From an uncultured Alphaproteobacteria bacterium (GTDB lineage: Bacteria; Pseudomonadota; Alphaproteobacteria; HIMB59; GCA-002718135), in assembly GCA_902571865.1 (NCBI GenBank), contig CACGDO010000001.1, positions 146,315 through 210,314 on the forward strand: a DNA stretch of 64,000 nucleotides, in the 5' to 3' direction. A model generated the notes under the pieces. The model was not told the DNA's origin. It saw nothing but the letters and a program-made list of their open reading frames with translations, and made no database searches. A program made the translations under genes and the position numbers. Shown piece by piece: positions 9,263 to 16,971 of the stretch; the first letter of the stretch is position 1, and each line of letters begins with the position of its first letter.

Positions 9263-9979
9263 ATTATTACTTAAAAGTAAATTTTTAAATTCTTCAACGG
9301 CAATTGTAGCAGGTTTATGAATGGCAAAATCAAATTGATCTTGATTATGTGATGGTTCGAGATTTAGTTCTACAGTTGGTTTTTGCATATCTTTGAACAT
9401 TGAAACAAACCCAGCGGCAGGGTAGACCTCTCCAGAAGTCCCAATTGAGACAAATAAACTAGATTGCTCAGCTAAATCATGTATTTCTTCCATTTGCATT
9501 GGCATTTCACCAAACCAAACGATATGAGGTCTTAATTGTGAGTTACATTTAGGGCATTTATGGGTCTCATTTAGATCCTCTAACCAATCAAACACGTGGT
9601 TTGCATTCATGATACATCTCGCTTTATTTAGCTCACCGTGCATATGAATTATTGATGATGACCCTCCAATCTCATGTAAATTATCGATATTTTGTGTAAC
9701 TATATGAATTTTATATGTTTTTTCTAATTCATGAAGTAAAATATGAGCTCTATTTGGCTTTATTCCTGAATTTAGTTCTTTTCGACGTTTATTATAAAAA
9801 TCATAGACAAGAGTAGGGTTTCTATAGAATCCTTCAGGACTGGCAACATCTTCAATCCTATGATTATTCCAAAGTCCATCAGAGTCTCTAAAAGTTTCAA
9901 TCCCAGACTCTTTACTTATTCCAGCACCAGTTAATACAAAGATCTGGGAATCAGCTGAAATCTGCGGTAATTGTTCCAT
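9254..9979 (-). CDS. cobB: NAD-dependent protein deacylase, CobB-type sirtuin
   Basis: 241 residues from the ATG at 9979; a GTG three codons earlier is possible. Sirtuin motifs are complete: GAGISKESGI (NAD binding), TQNIDNLHE, the catalytic His in HMHGE, one clear zinc Cys pair CPKC, and WFGEMP. FYNKRR conserves the Tyr and Arg that in class III sirtuins (E. coli CobB, SIRT5) bind succinyl-lysine, so desuccinylation is possible as well as deacetylation. It lies between a restriction system and an integrase, yet resembles housekeeping CobB along its full length and carries no extra domain of the kind seen in defence sirtuins. Confidence 0.88.
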   Translation of the reverse strand: MEQLPQISADSQIFVLTGAGISKESGIETFRDSDGLWNNHRIEDVASPEGFYRNPTLVYDFYNKRRKELNSGIKPNRAHILLHELEKTYKIHIVTQNIDNLHEIGGSSSIIHMHGELNKARCIMNANHVFDWLEDLNETHKCPKCNSQLRPHIVWFGEMPMQMEEIHDLAEQSSLFVSIGTSGEVYPAAGFVSMFKDMQKPTVELNLEPSHNQDQFDFAIHKPATIAVEEFKNLLLSNNKN

Positions 9980-10097
9980 TTGATACACTATATACAGTAT
10001 TTTATTACACGTGAAAATCTATATCTAGTTTGTAATATTATAAATAATATTAGATAATATAATTAAAATATTGATTTATATGTATAATATTTATCAC

Positions 10098-10126
10098 TTG
10101 ACTATTATTTACGATAACTGTAATTA
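10098..10126 (+). promoter_or_regulatory. putative integrase promoter
   Basis: TTGACT at 10098-10103 is followed after 18 bases by AATTAT (10122-10127 region), preceded by TG as in an extended -10. The start codon lies 20 bases downstream. The -10 region falls inside the perfect palindrome at 10109-10132, so a protein bound there would block transcription. Confidence 0.35.
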
Positions 10127-10132
10127 TCGTAA
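10109..10132. promoter_or_regulatory. perfect 9-bp inverted repeat with 6-bp spacer at the integrase promoter
   Basis: TTACGATAA (10109-10117), six bases CTGTAA, then TTATCGTAA (10124-10132). The arms are perfect complements and end 14 bases before the integrase ATG. This geometry fits either an operator for a dimeric repressor or the core site of a tyrosine recombinase, which binds two inverted arms around a 6-8 bp crossover region. I did not find a second complete copy in the window; one isolated half-site lies inside a coding gene at 54961. Confidence 0.5.
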
Positions 10133-10146
10133 CTAATTAATTTGTT

Positions 10147-11211
10147 ATGGTTAAGATATTATTAAATGAAAATGTAAAGAAATTAAAAGAAAAATCTAAG
10201 GCTAAAAATACTAAGGACAAATATCAAGGAGATTGGCTTAAATTTATAGATTATTGTAAAAATAAACATAGCTGCAGCCCATTAGATGTCGACGATCTAG
10301 AAAGTGCATATGCTCTTACATGTAATTATTTAGATTGGCTTCATGAGGATCCAGAAGCAAAAATTCTTAAAGGTACAAGCAATATTCCAGGAAGGGAAAA
10401 AATTAATAATAATCCCTACTCCTCATCTTCATATAAATCTTCAACAATTCAAAGAATATTGGCATCTATAACGTATAAATATAGGGTTAATGGTTTTCAG
10501 TTTGATAGAAAAAATAATAATGTTGCAGATACAATTGGAGCAATTGTAAGAGACCAAAAAAATAATAAATCAGGTCAGGCAAAAGAGCTTTTAAGAAAAG
10601 ATATTGAGCTAATTATAGATACAATTCCTGAAAAAAGTGATGATTACAAAAATATTAGAGATAAAGCATTAATATTAGTTGGCTATTTTAGCTTTTGTAG
10701 AAGATCAGAATTGCTTGGTATGAAATATGAACACCTAACTTTTGATAATGATGGCATACAAATATTAATACCATTTTCCAAAACAGACCAAAAAGGTGAA
10801 GGGAGAGTTATTTTACTACAAAAAAGAGATGATAGCCCAAAATATTGCCCAGTTAGAGCACTTAATGAATGGTTGGAAATATCTATGATAAATTCCGGCC
10901 CACTCTTTTACAGAATTGATAAGTCTAATTCGATTATTAAATATGAATTGAATCAAAATAATAAAAAGATAAGTTTAACCGACACCAGTTTTGTTTTGAT
11001 TTTAAAAAAGAGAGCTCAAAATGCAAGATTAAATGATTGCCATAAAATTTCAGGTCATAGTTTAAGAATAGGATCAATTACACAAGCTAGAATTAATGGT
11101 GTTCCAACACATGAAATAATGAAAATGAGTGGCCACAAAACTGAACAAATGATCAATAGATATACTAAGATTACAGATATTAAATCGATTAGTGTTGGGA
11201 AGAAAATATAA
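10147..11211 (+). CDS. tyrosine recombinase / phage-type integrase
   Basis: 354 residues with an N-terminal SAM-like core-binding region (about 1-140) and a C-terminal catalytic domain. The catalytic set is readable: Arg in FCRRSELLGM (about 184), H-x-x-R in GHSLRIG (about 302), His in SGHKTEQM (about 328) and the nucleophile Tyr in NRYTK (about 338). All are intact, so it is probably active. It is likely the integrase of the accessory region to its left, which holds a restriction system and a broken nuclease gene. No tRNA target or flanking direct repeat was identified, so the element ends are undefined. Confidence 0.87.
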   Translation: MVKILLNENVKKLKEKSKAKNTKDKYQGDWLKFIDYCKNKHSCSPLDVDDLESAYALTCNYLDWLHEDPEAKILKGTSNIPGREKINNNPYSSSSYKSSTIQRILASITYKYRVNGFQFDRKNNNVADTIGAIVRDQKNNKSGQAKELLRKDIELIIDTIPEKSDDYKNIRDKALILVGYFSFCRRSELLGMKYEHLTFDNDGIQILIPFSKTDQKGEGRVILLQKRDDSPKYCPVRALNEWLEISMINSGPLFYRIDKSNSIIKYELNQNNKKISLTDTSFVLILKKRAQNARLNDCHKISGHSLRIGSITQARINGVPTHEIMKMSGHKTEQMINRYTKITDIKSISVGKKI

Positions 11212-11234
11212 TATTCTATTATTAAATTTTTGAA

Positions 11235-12710
11235 ATGAAAAATATACCAAAAGTTTATTGTGCTTCCATAGCTACAGAAACAAATACCTTTTCACCATTA
11301 AAAACTAATATGAAAAATTTTAAAGAAGCTTTTTTTGCAAAACCAAATCACCACCCCAGTACACCAACTTTGTGCTCTGCCCTCTTCCCATTATTACGAA
11401 AAAAAAATAGAAAAAATGAAATTAAATTAATTGAAGGAACTGCTACTTGGGCCGAGCCAGGTGGATTAATTGATTCAAAAACATGGAATGATTTAAAAAA
11501 ATTAATTCTAAAAGAAATAAAAAATGCAGGTAAATTAGATATAGTTCTTTTAGGTTTACATGGAGCAATGATAGCTAAAAACTGCGTAGACTGTGAGGGA
11601 GATTTAGTAAAAAATATTAGAAAAATAGTTGGTCCAAATGTTGTTATAGGAGCAACTTTTGATCCTCATAGTCATTTAAGTAAAAAATTTATTACGAATA
11701 CTAACATTTTAACAGTGTTTAAAGAATTTCCTCATACAGATTTTGTAGAGACAGCTAAAAATTGTATAAATTTATCTATCAAAACATTCAACAAAAATAT
11801 CAAACCTAAAATTTCTGTATTTGATGTTAAAATGATGACTATTTTACCTACAAGCAAAGAGCCAATGAGATCTTTTGTAGATAAAATTAAATTATTAGAA
11901 AATAAAAGTCCTATATTGTCAATTTCAGTTATTCATGGTTTTATGGCTGGTGACTCTCCTGATCTAGGAGCCAAATTAGTAGTCATAACAGATAGTAAAA
12001 AAAAATATGGTGACAAAATATCTTATGAATTAGGGATGAGTCTTTTTAATAAAAGAAAAAATTTAGCTCCAAAATCATTCTCAGCAACAAATTCTTTGAA
12101 AGAAGCTAAAAAATTATCAAAAAAAAATAAAAAACCTATTTTAATTGCTGATATTTGGGATAACCCAGGTGGAGGCGTTCCTGGAGATTCAACTACCTTA
12201 ATTAAAAAAGCAATATCAATGAAGTTAAAAAATATCGCTCTAGGTTCTATTTGGGATCCTTTAGCTGTTAAATTGTGTCACAAAGCAGGGGAAAATAAAG
12301 AGATAAATTTAAATTTTGGATCAAAAATTATGAAAGAATCTGGAGGGGCAATACATAAAAAAGTATTTGTTAAAAAAATAAAAAAAAATGTTTATCAAAA
12401 ATTTGGTAGTTCTCTTGTACCGATGGGAGATAGCGCTTGTATTATCTTTGATGGAATTGAAGTTGTATTAAATTCAAATAGATGCCAAACATTTTCAACA
12501 GATCTATTTAGTAAGTTAGGTATAAATATCTCAAAAAAAAATATTATCATTGTTAAATCCACAAATCATTTTTATAAATCTTTTAAGCCACATGTATCTG
12601 AAATAATTTATGCTTCAATAGATGGTATTTATCCAAATAATCCAAAAAAAAATAAGTATATTAAATTAAAAAGAAAAATTTGGCCTATTGTATCAAATCC
12701 TCATCAATGA
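11235..12710 (+). CDS. M81 family metallopeptidase (MlrC/microcystinase C-like)
   Basis: 491 residues matching the MlrC family (DUF1485 N-terminal and MlrC C-terminal domains). Family-typical segments are ATETNTFSP near the N-terminus, a zinc-site region TFDPHSHLS, FKEFPHTD and, in the C-terminal half, ADIWDNPGGGVPGDST. MlrC was named for the last step of microcystin and nodularin breakdown, but most members occur in bacteria that never meet these toxins and probably act on small peptides or amide-linked metabolites. The gene stands alone between the integrase and a convergent membrane gene, so the substrate cannot be inferred from neighbours. Confidence 0.8.
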   Translation: MKNIPKVYCASIATETNTFSPLKTNMKNFKEAFFAKPNHHPSTPTLCSALFPLLRKKNRKNEIKLIEGTATWAEPGGLIDSKTWNDLKKLILKEIKNAGKLDIVLLGLHGAMIAKNCVDCEGDLVKNIRKIVGPNVVIGATFDPHSHLSKKFITNTNILTVFKEFPHTDFVETAKNCINLSIKTFNKNIKPKISVFDVKMMTILPTSKEPMRSFVDKIKLLENKSPILSISVIHGFMAGDSPDLGAKLVVITDSKKKYGDKISYELGMSLFNKRKNLAPKSFSATNSLKEAKKLSKKNKKPILIADIWDNPGGGVPGDSTTLIKKAISMKLKNIALGSIWDPLAVKLCHKAGENKEINLNFGSKIMKESGGAIHKKVFVKKIKKNVYQKFGSSLVPMGDSACIIFDGIEVVLNSNRCQTFSTDLFSKLGINISKKNIIIVKSTNHFYKSFKPHVSEIIYASIDGIYPNNPKKNKYIKLKRKIWPIVSNPHQ

Positions 12711-12751
12711 AAAAAATATCTAAATAATTTTTTAAAATTTATAAAATCTTA

Positions 12752-12773
12752 TTTACATATAAATAAATGTAAA
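12752..12773. terminator. possible weak terminator between convergent genes
   Basis: A 7-bp inverted repeat TTTACAT / ATGTAAA with an 8-base loop, directly followed by a 12-base palindrome AAAACATGTTTT at 12771-12782. It lies in the 75-base gap between the metallopeptidase gene and the convergent membrane gene. Stems are AT-rich, so this is tentative. Confidence 0.28.
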
Positions 12774-12785
12774 ACATGTTTTAAC

Positions 12786-13238
12786 CTAATAGAATGCAAT
12801 TGCTGCTGCAATTAAAACTATTACTAACAGTCCTCTTGCACTCATTGTTGCTATTTTCATAATAGTTTTGTTAGGTGGTAAATTATTTTTAGAGCAATTA
12901 AAAACATGAAAATTTACAAAAGCAGATAGACTTAAAAGAAAACCTGCAGCGATTATTTTAATTGTAAATGCACTATTAATTATAAAACTACCATAGATAT
13001 TAATTGAAAGTACAATTCCGGATATCCATAAAACAATTATGGATATAAGGCCAATATAGCCAAGTAACTTCAATATTTTTGCTGTAGTTAAATCAGGAAT
13101 TTGATTTGCTTTAGCATAAACAGATTGAATAACTCCACCACCAATTAAAACTCCACCTGAAAAAACAATTGCAAGGTAGTGTATAAACTTAAGTGTTATT
13201 ATTAATGTCATTAAAATTAAATATTTCTTTTTATACAT
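12786..13238 (-). CDS. small integral membrane protein, CopD/DUF2269-like
   Basis: 150 residues with about four hydrophobic segments (roughly 8-38, 55-80, 88-110 and 130-150). A histidine in the first segment (KFIHYLAIVFSGG) and a second in FVNFHVF recall CopD- or DUF2269-type proteins, in which histidines can bind haem or copper. I cannot assign a firm family. It may start at the in-frame ATG ten codons in. It is transcribed away from the thioredoxin-fold gene at 13260 with only 21 bases between the two starts. Confidence 0.6.
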   Translation of the reverse strand: MYKKKYLILMTLIITLKFIHYLAIVFSGGVLIGGGVIQSVYAKANQIPDLTTAKILKLLGYIGLISIIVLWISGIVLSINIYGSFIINSAFTIKIIAAGFLLSLSAFVNFHVFNCSKNNLPPNKTIMKIATMSARGLLVIVLIAAAIAFY

Positions 13239-13259
13239 TTATAGTATTAAAGTTTTAAT

Positions 13260-13796
13260 ATGAAAATAAAAAAAGGTGATACTCCAGAACTAAAATTAAA
13301 AAAAATGGATGGATCAGATTTTGATCTAATTAATTTTAAAGGAAAAAAAGTATATTTAAAATATATGAGATTTGCTTCTTGTATGTTTTGTAATCTAGAA
13401 GTGAATCATTTAAAAAATAAACATAATGAATTTGGTAAAGACTTTGAAATTGTCTTAGTATTTCACTCTAGTGTTGAGTTTTTAAATAAACAAATGAAAA
13501 AACACGGACCTCTTCCATTTACAGTTCTTGCTGATCCAGACTTCACCTATTACAAAAAATATGAAATTGACAGATCAATGACTAAATTAATGAATGCATT
13601 TATTTTTAAATTCCCAAAAGCACTTTCTGCTATGCTCAAGGGTTATATTCCTATTAAACTTGGCGGCTACCTAGATATAATGACTGCAGATTTCTTTCTT
13701 GATAAAGAAGGAGTTGTAATAAGATCTAAATACTCTGAAAAAGATGCTTTTGATGGCTTTGAATTTAATGAAATTAAAGAATTTTCTCTAAATTAA
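13260..13796 (+). CDS. peroxiredoxin-like (AhpC/TSA, thioredoxin-fold) protein
   Basis: 178 residues with a thioredoxin fold. The opening GDTPELKLKKMDG is the usual start of AhpC/TSA-type domains. The active-site region is ASCMFCNLEVNHL, a C-x2-C pair at about residues 40-43, where classical peroxiredoxins have a single T-x-x-C. PFTVLADPDFTYYKKY matches the segment after the central strand in this family. It is probably a cytoplasmic thiol oxidoreductase or peroxidase, since no signal peptide is visible. It converges with the next gene on a shared terminator. Confidence 0.72.
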   Translation: MKIKKGDTPELKLKKMDGSDFDLINFKGKKVYLKYMRFASCMFCNLEVNHLKNKHNEFGKDFEIVLVFHSSVEFLNKQMKKHGPLPFTVLADPDFTYYKKYEIDRSMTKLMNAFIFKFPKALSAMLKGYIPIKLGGYLDIMTADFFLDKEGVVIRSKYSEKDAFDGFEFNEIKEFSLN

Positions 13797-13803
13797 GAAA
13801 AAA

Positions 13804-13822
13804 CTGGGATTGATAATCCCAG
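13804..13822. terminator. bidirectional intrinsic terminator
   Basis: CTGGGATT, loop GAT, AATCCCAG: a perfect 8-bp stem with a 3-base loop between two convergent genes. Read on the minus strand it is followed by six Ts, ideal for the membrane gene at 13832. On the plus strand the tail is CTTCATTATTT, which is weaker. Confidence 0.8.
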
Positions 13823-13831
13823 CTTCATTAT

Positions 13832-14236
13832 TTACATATAAATTGTATCAGAGAGTCTATAAATTAAGACTATAGCTATAACAACGAACACATGCCCTAC
13901 TACCTCATCTCCAACATCCTGCTTTGAATCAGGGTCAATAATCTTAAACCTTGTTGCCCAGCCTAAAATTACTTGATGTGTTGAAACTAGAAAATTTAAT
14001 ACAAGAAAAATCCAAGCACCTTCAGGTCCTCGAAAAAGTAAATAAATTCCCAAAATTAAAATTGGCAGTACAAAAGTTCCAACGATTCTTATCATAGGAA
14101 CTGATTTTTCTCCTAAATCATATCTAGTAACTAATGTATTAGGACTTAGAACAGTAAGAAACGCATAATAGCCTAAACCTAACATGCTAATAATATATAA
14201 TACTAAATTTAAAGTACCTCCCCAAGCCATTATCAT
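13832..14236 (-). CDS. hypothetical four-TM membrane protein
   Basis: 134 residues, mostly hydrophobic, with four probable membrane segments (about 7-28, 45-65, 70-95 and 110-130). I do not recognise a named family; polar residues such as DSKQDVGDE sit in the last loop. The start at 14236 is supported by a good Shine-Dalgarno AAGGAG nine bases upstream, and a second ATG lies two codons in. It has its own promoter candidate and terminator, so it appears to be a single-gene unit. Confidence 0.72.
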   Translation of the reverse strand: MIMAWGGTLNLVLYIISMLGLGYYAFLTVLSPNTLVTRYDLGEKSVPMIRIVGTFVLPILILGIYLLFRGPEGAWIFLVLNFLVSTHQVILGWATRFKIIDPDSKQDVGDEVVGHVFVVIAIVLIYRLSDTIYM

Positions 14237-14272
14237 GATTATTGTCTCCTTTAAAAATTATTAATAATTAAA

Positions 14273-14302
14273 TAAATACTAATCATGCTTGAACTTTGTC
14301 AA
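14273..14302 (-). promoter_or_regulatory. putative sigma-70 promoter for the 13832-14236 gene
   Basis: On the minus strand a perfect -35 TTGACA (14302-14297) is followed after 18 bases by TATTTA (14278-14273). The gene's Shine-Dalgarno and ATG follow about 35 bases downstream. The -10 box is weak. Confidence 0.4.
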
Positions 14303-14385
14303 TATTTACATTTTAAATATAATAATATTAAAATTTAATTATTAATTTTTGATGATTATATTATAGATTTTTGATAAAAAAAATT

Positions 14386-16200
14386 ATGAATACAGAAAGA
14401 AAACTCGCAACTATCTTAGCTACTGATTGTGTAAATTTCAGCAAACATATGGAAGAAAATGAAGAGTTAACTTTATCTAATCTTAATGAATGCAGAAAAA
14501 TTATTGATGAAATTATTGCTAAATTTGATGGTAAAATTTTTTCAACTGCTGGTGACTCTGTAGTCGCCGAATTTGCTAGTCCTGTACAGTGTGTGAAAGC
14601 TGCTATCGAATTTCAGGATAAATTATATGAAAGAAATGAACATTCTTTAACTAAGTTGCAATTAAGCTGGAGAGTAGGTATTCATGTAGATGATGTAATT
14701 GTAGAAAATAATAACATTATGGGCTCAGGTGTAAATGTTGCTGCAAGATTAGAAAGTCAAAGTGAACCAGGTAAAATTCTCGTTTCAAAAATTGTAAAAG
14801 ATCAAGTTGATAAAAGAATTGATTATTCAATAGAAGCTGATGGTACAAGGAAGCTCAAAAATATAAGTGATGGGTTTGAGGTTTTTAAAGTAAAAGGTTT
14901 AAAAATAGATGAAGATGACTTCTTTTCCGAAGAAGTTAATGAGGAAATTAATGAAAATGAAAATAATAAAAAAGATGATAATGTAATTATATCAAGAAAT
15001 TCTTCTCAACCAAAAATAGCTATACTCACATTTAAGAATGTTAGCAAAAATGATGACAGTGAATTTTTGGTAGAAGCTATTACAGGGGATTTAATTATTG
15101 AATTTTCCAGAATGAAAGAATTTGATGTTGTATCAAAAAAAACATGTGACGATCATGATAAAAGTAATGAGGATGCACTTACATTCGCAAAAAAACATAA
15201 AATAGATTTTTTAGTTGGTGGAAACATTAGATCAGCTGGTAATAGATTAAGAGTAGCTGTAGATTTAACTAATGCAAAGGATGGTTCCATTATATGGGGG
15301 GATCGATATGATAGAGTTCTTGAAGATATTTTTGATATCCAAGATGAAATTGTTCAAAAAATATCAAAAGAATTATTAGGTAATATAGAAATTACAAATT
15401 TACAAAACATAAAAAGAAAACCCACGGAAAATTTAAATTCTTATGAAAATTTAGTTATTGGAAGATATCATTGGCTTAGACAATCATCAGCAAAAGAACA
15501 TAATGATAAGGCTTTATATCACTTTGATAAAGCTCTCGAACAAGATGAAACAAATGCAAGAGCGCACTCACTTAAAGCTTGTACAATTGGTGGTGGCCTA
15601 GGTAAGCAATATTATGAAGATAATGATAAAATGATGAAAATGATTTTTCATCATATTGAGAAAAGTTTAGAGCATGATGAGAACGATTTTGAAGTGAGAA
15701 GAATTAGCTCAGCTATTTCCTTAATGCAAAAAAAATATGAAGAGTCAGAAGAACACGGAAAGATTGCCTACTCTATGAATCCAAATGATCCAAGAGTACT
15801 TGCAGTTTATGGTGAAATATTAGTAAGAAATAAAAAAATTGATCAAGGATTAGAATTACTTCATAAAGCACTTGAATTAGATCCTATACCTGCTGGTCAA
15901 AAAACATCAGATAACAGGTATAGAGATCTTGTCTTAGGTTATTTTTGTAAAAAGGATTATGATGTTTGCATAACTCAAGCTCAAAAAATTAAAGAGTTGG
16001 AACCACGATCTTGGATATTCCTCTTATTTTCATTAAAAGAAAAGAATAATGAAATTAATTTAAAAGAAAATGAATATTTTGTTAACAAATATGATGATTA
16101 TTCAAAACTAGATTGGAAAGAGACAATTAAAGGCTTTCATCTACCAGATGAGGAAATGAATAAAAATTTGGAAAATTTTACAAATCAAGTTATTAATTAA
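14386..16200 (+). CDS. class III adenylate/guanylate cyclase with TolB-like and TPR domains
   Basis: 604 residues from the ATG at 14386; a TTG five codons upstream is less likely. The N-terminal cyclase domain (about 1-180) begins RKLATILATDCVNFS with the first metal Asp, has the second in STAGDSVVAEF and the transition-state region MGSGVNVAARLES. The middle (about 205-330) resembles the FlgO/TolB-like domain PKIAILTFKNVS with an IIWGDRYDR stretch. The last third holds TPR-like helices (FDKALEQDETNARAHSL and later repeats). This layout is common in rhizobial-type cyclases. It converges with and overlaps a K+ channel gene by 4 bases. The product (cAMP or cGMP) is undetermined. Confidence 0.85.
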   Translation: MNTERKLATILATDCVNFSKHMEENEELTLSNLNECRKIIDEIIAKFDGKIFSTAGDSVVAEFASPVQCVKAAIEFQDKLYERNEHSLTKLQLSWRVGIHVDDVIVENNNIMGSGVNVAARLESQSEPGKILVSKIVKDQVDKRIDYSIEADGTRKLKNISDGFEVFKVKGLKIDEDDFFSEEVNEEINENENNKKDDNVIISRNSSQPKIAILTFKNVSKNDDSEFLVEAITGDLIIEFSRMKEFDVVSKKTCDDHDKSNEDALTFAKKHKIDFLVGGNIRSAGNRLRVAVDLTNAKDGSIIWGDRYDRVLEDIFDIQDEIVQKISKELLGNIEITNLQNIKRKPTENLNSYENLVIGRYHWLRQSSAKEHNDKALYHFDKALEQDETNARAHSLKACTIGGGLGKQYYEDNDKMMKMIFHHIEKSLEHDENDFEVRRISSAISLMQKKYEESEEHGKIAYSMNPNDPRVLAVYGEILVRNKKIDQGLELLHKALELDPIPAGQKTSDNRYRDLVLGYFCKKDYDVCITQAQKIKELEPRSWIFLLFSLKEKNNEINLKENEYFVNKYDDYSKLDWKETIKGFHLPDEEMNKNLENFTNQVIN

Positions 16201-16937
16201 TCTTTATTTTTTCTATCTGTAAAAGCGCTTGCTAATATACCGGCTGGTAAAGCAACCGCTCCAATTCCAAACAATGCAGTGCATACTGCTGCAAATCTAC
16301 CTAAAAATGTAATAGGAGTGTAATCACCATAACCTGTTGATAGTAAAGCTGCAGAACTTACCCATAAAGCTCTTGGGATTGATCCAAAAGCTTCAGGTTG
16401 TAAATCTCCCTCTACAACATAAAGTAAAGTAGCAGACAATAACATCAAACTTAGAGTAAGTAGTAATGAAAAAATTAATTCATGTCTCCTGTCATATATT
16501 GCATGAAGTATAAAATCTACTGACTCACTAAAACGTCCAAATCTTAAAATACTAAATATTCTTATAGCTCTTAATAATCTTACTAAAAAACCTTCATTTA
16601 TACCTATTAAAAATAATGGGATAAGTGCAATTGCATCAATTAGAGCAGGTAATGTAAAAATATACTTAAACTTACCTTTAAAACCTTTAAATTTGTCAAT
16701 TTGATCTACAGCAATTAATCTACAAATATACTCAATTAAAAATACTATACCAAAAAAAAGTTTTGCTGAGTCAAAGAGTTGATAATATTGCTCATAAATC
16801 AATTTTTCTGACTCAATAACAACAAAAACACAGTTTAATACAATAAGAAAGAATATAATTTTTTCAATTAATGTAAAATCCTTCTCTTCTAAACCAAAAT
16901 GTAAGTGTTCGAATAAATACTTTGAAAATGAATTCAT
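16197..16937 (-). CDS. voltage-gated-type potassium channel (6-TM ion transport protein)
   Basis: 246 residues. Six membrane segments are visible, with an S4-like arginine-spaced helix (LVRLLRAIRIFSILRFGR, about 118-136) and the pore signature STGYGDYTP near residue 200, the K+ selectivity filter TGYGD. There is no cytoplasmic RCK or cyclic-nucleotide-binding domain; the protein ends just after S6. It should be a tetrameric inner-membrane K+ channel responding to voltage. It sits between two cyclase genes and an MscS-type channel with a nucleotide-binding domain, suggesting a shared role in osmotic or membrane-potential control. Its start faces that channel gene, 34 bases away. Confidence 0.87.
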   Translation of the reverse strand: MNSFSKYLFEHLHFGLEEKDFTLIEKIIFFLIVLNCVFVVIESEKLIYEQYYQLFDSAKLFFGIVFLIEYICRLIAVDQIDKFKGFKGKFKYIFTLPALIDAIALIPLFLIGINEGFLVRLLRAIRIFSILRFGRFSESVDFILHAIYDRRHELIFSLLLTLSLMLLSATLLYVVEGDLQPEAFGSIPRALWVSSAALLSTGYGDYTPITFLGRFAAVCTALFGIGAVALPAGILASAFTDRKNKD

Positions 16938-16971
16938 TTTTATATAAATTCTTTATAGCAAAAATTACAAA

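Noticed and set aside
9254-9979. Sirtuin as a dedicated antiphage protein
   Set aside because: It matches housekeeping CobB along its whole length and has no extra effector or sensing domain, despite lying beside a restriction system.
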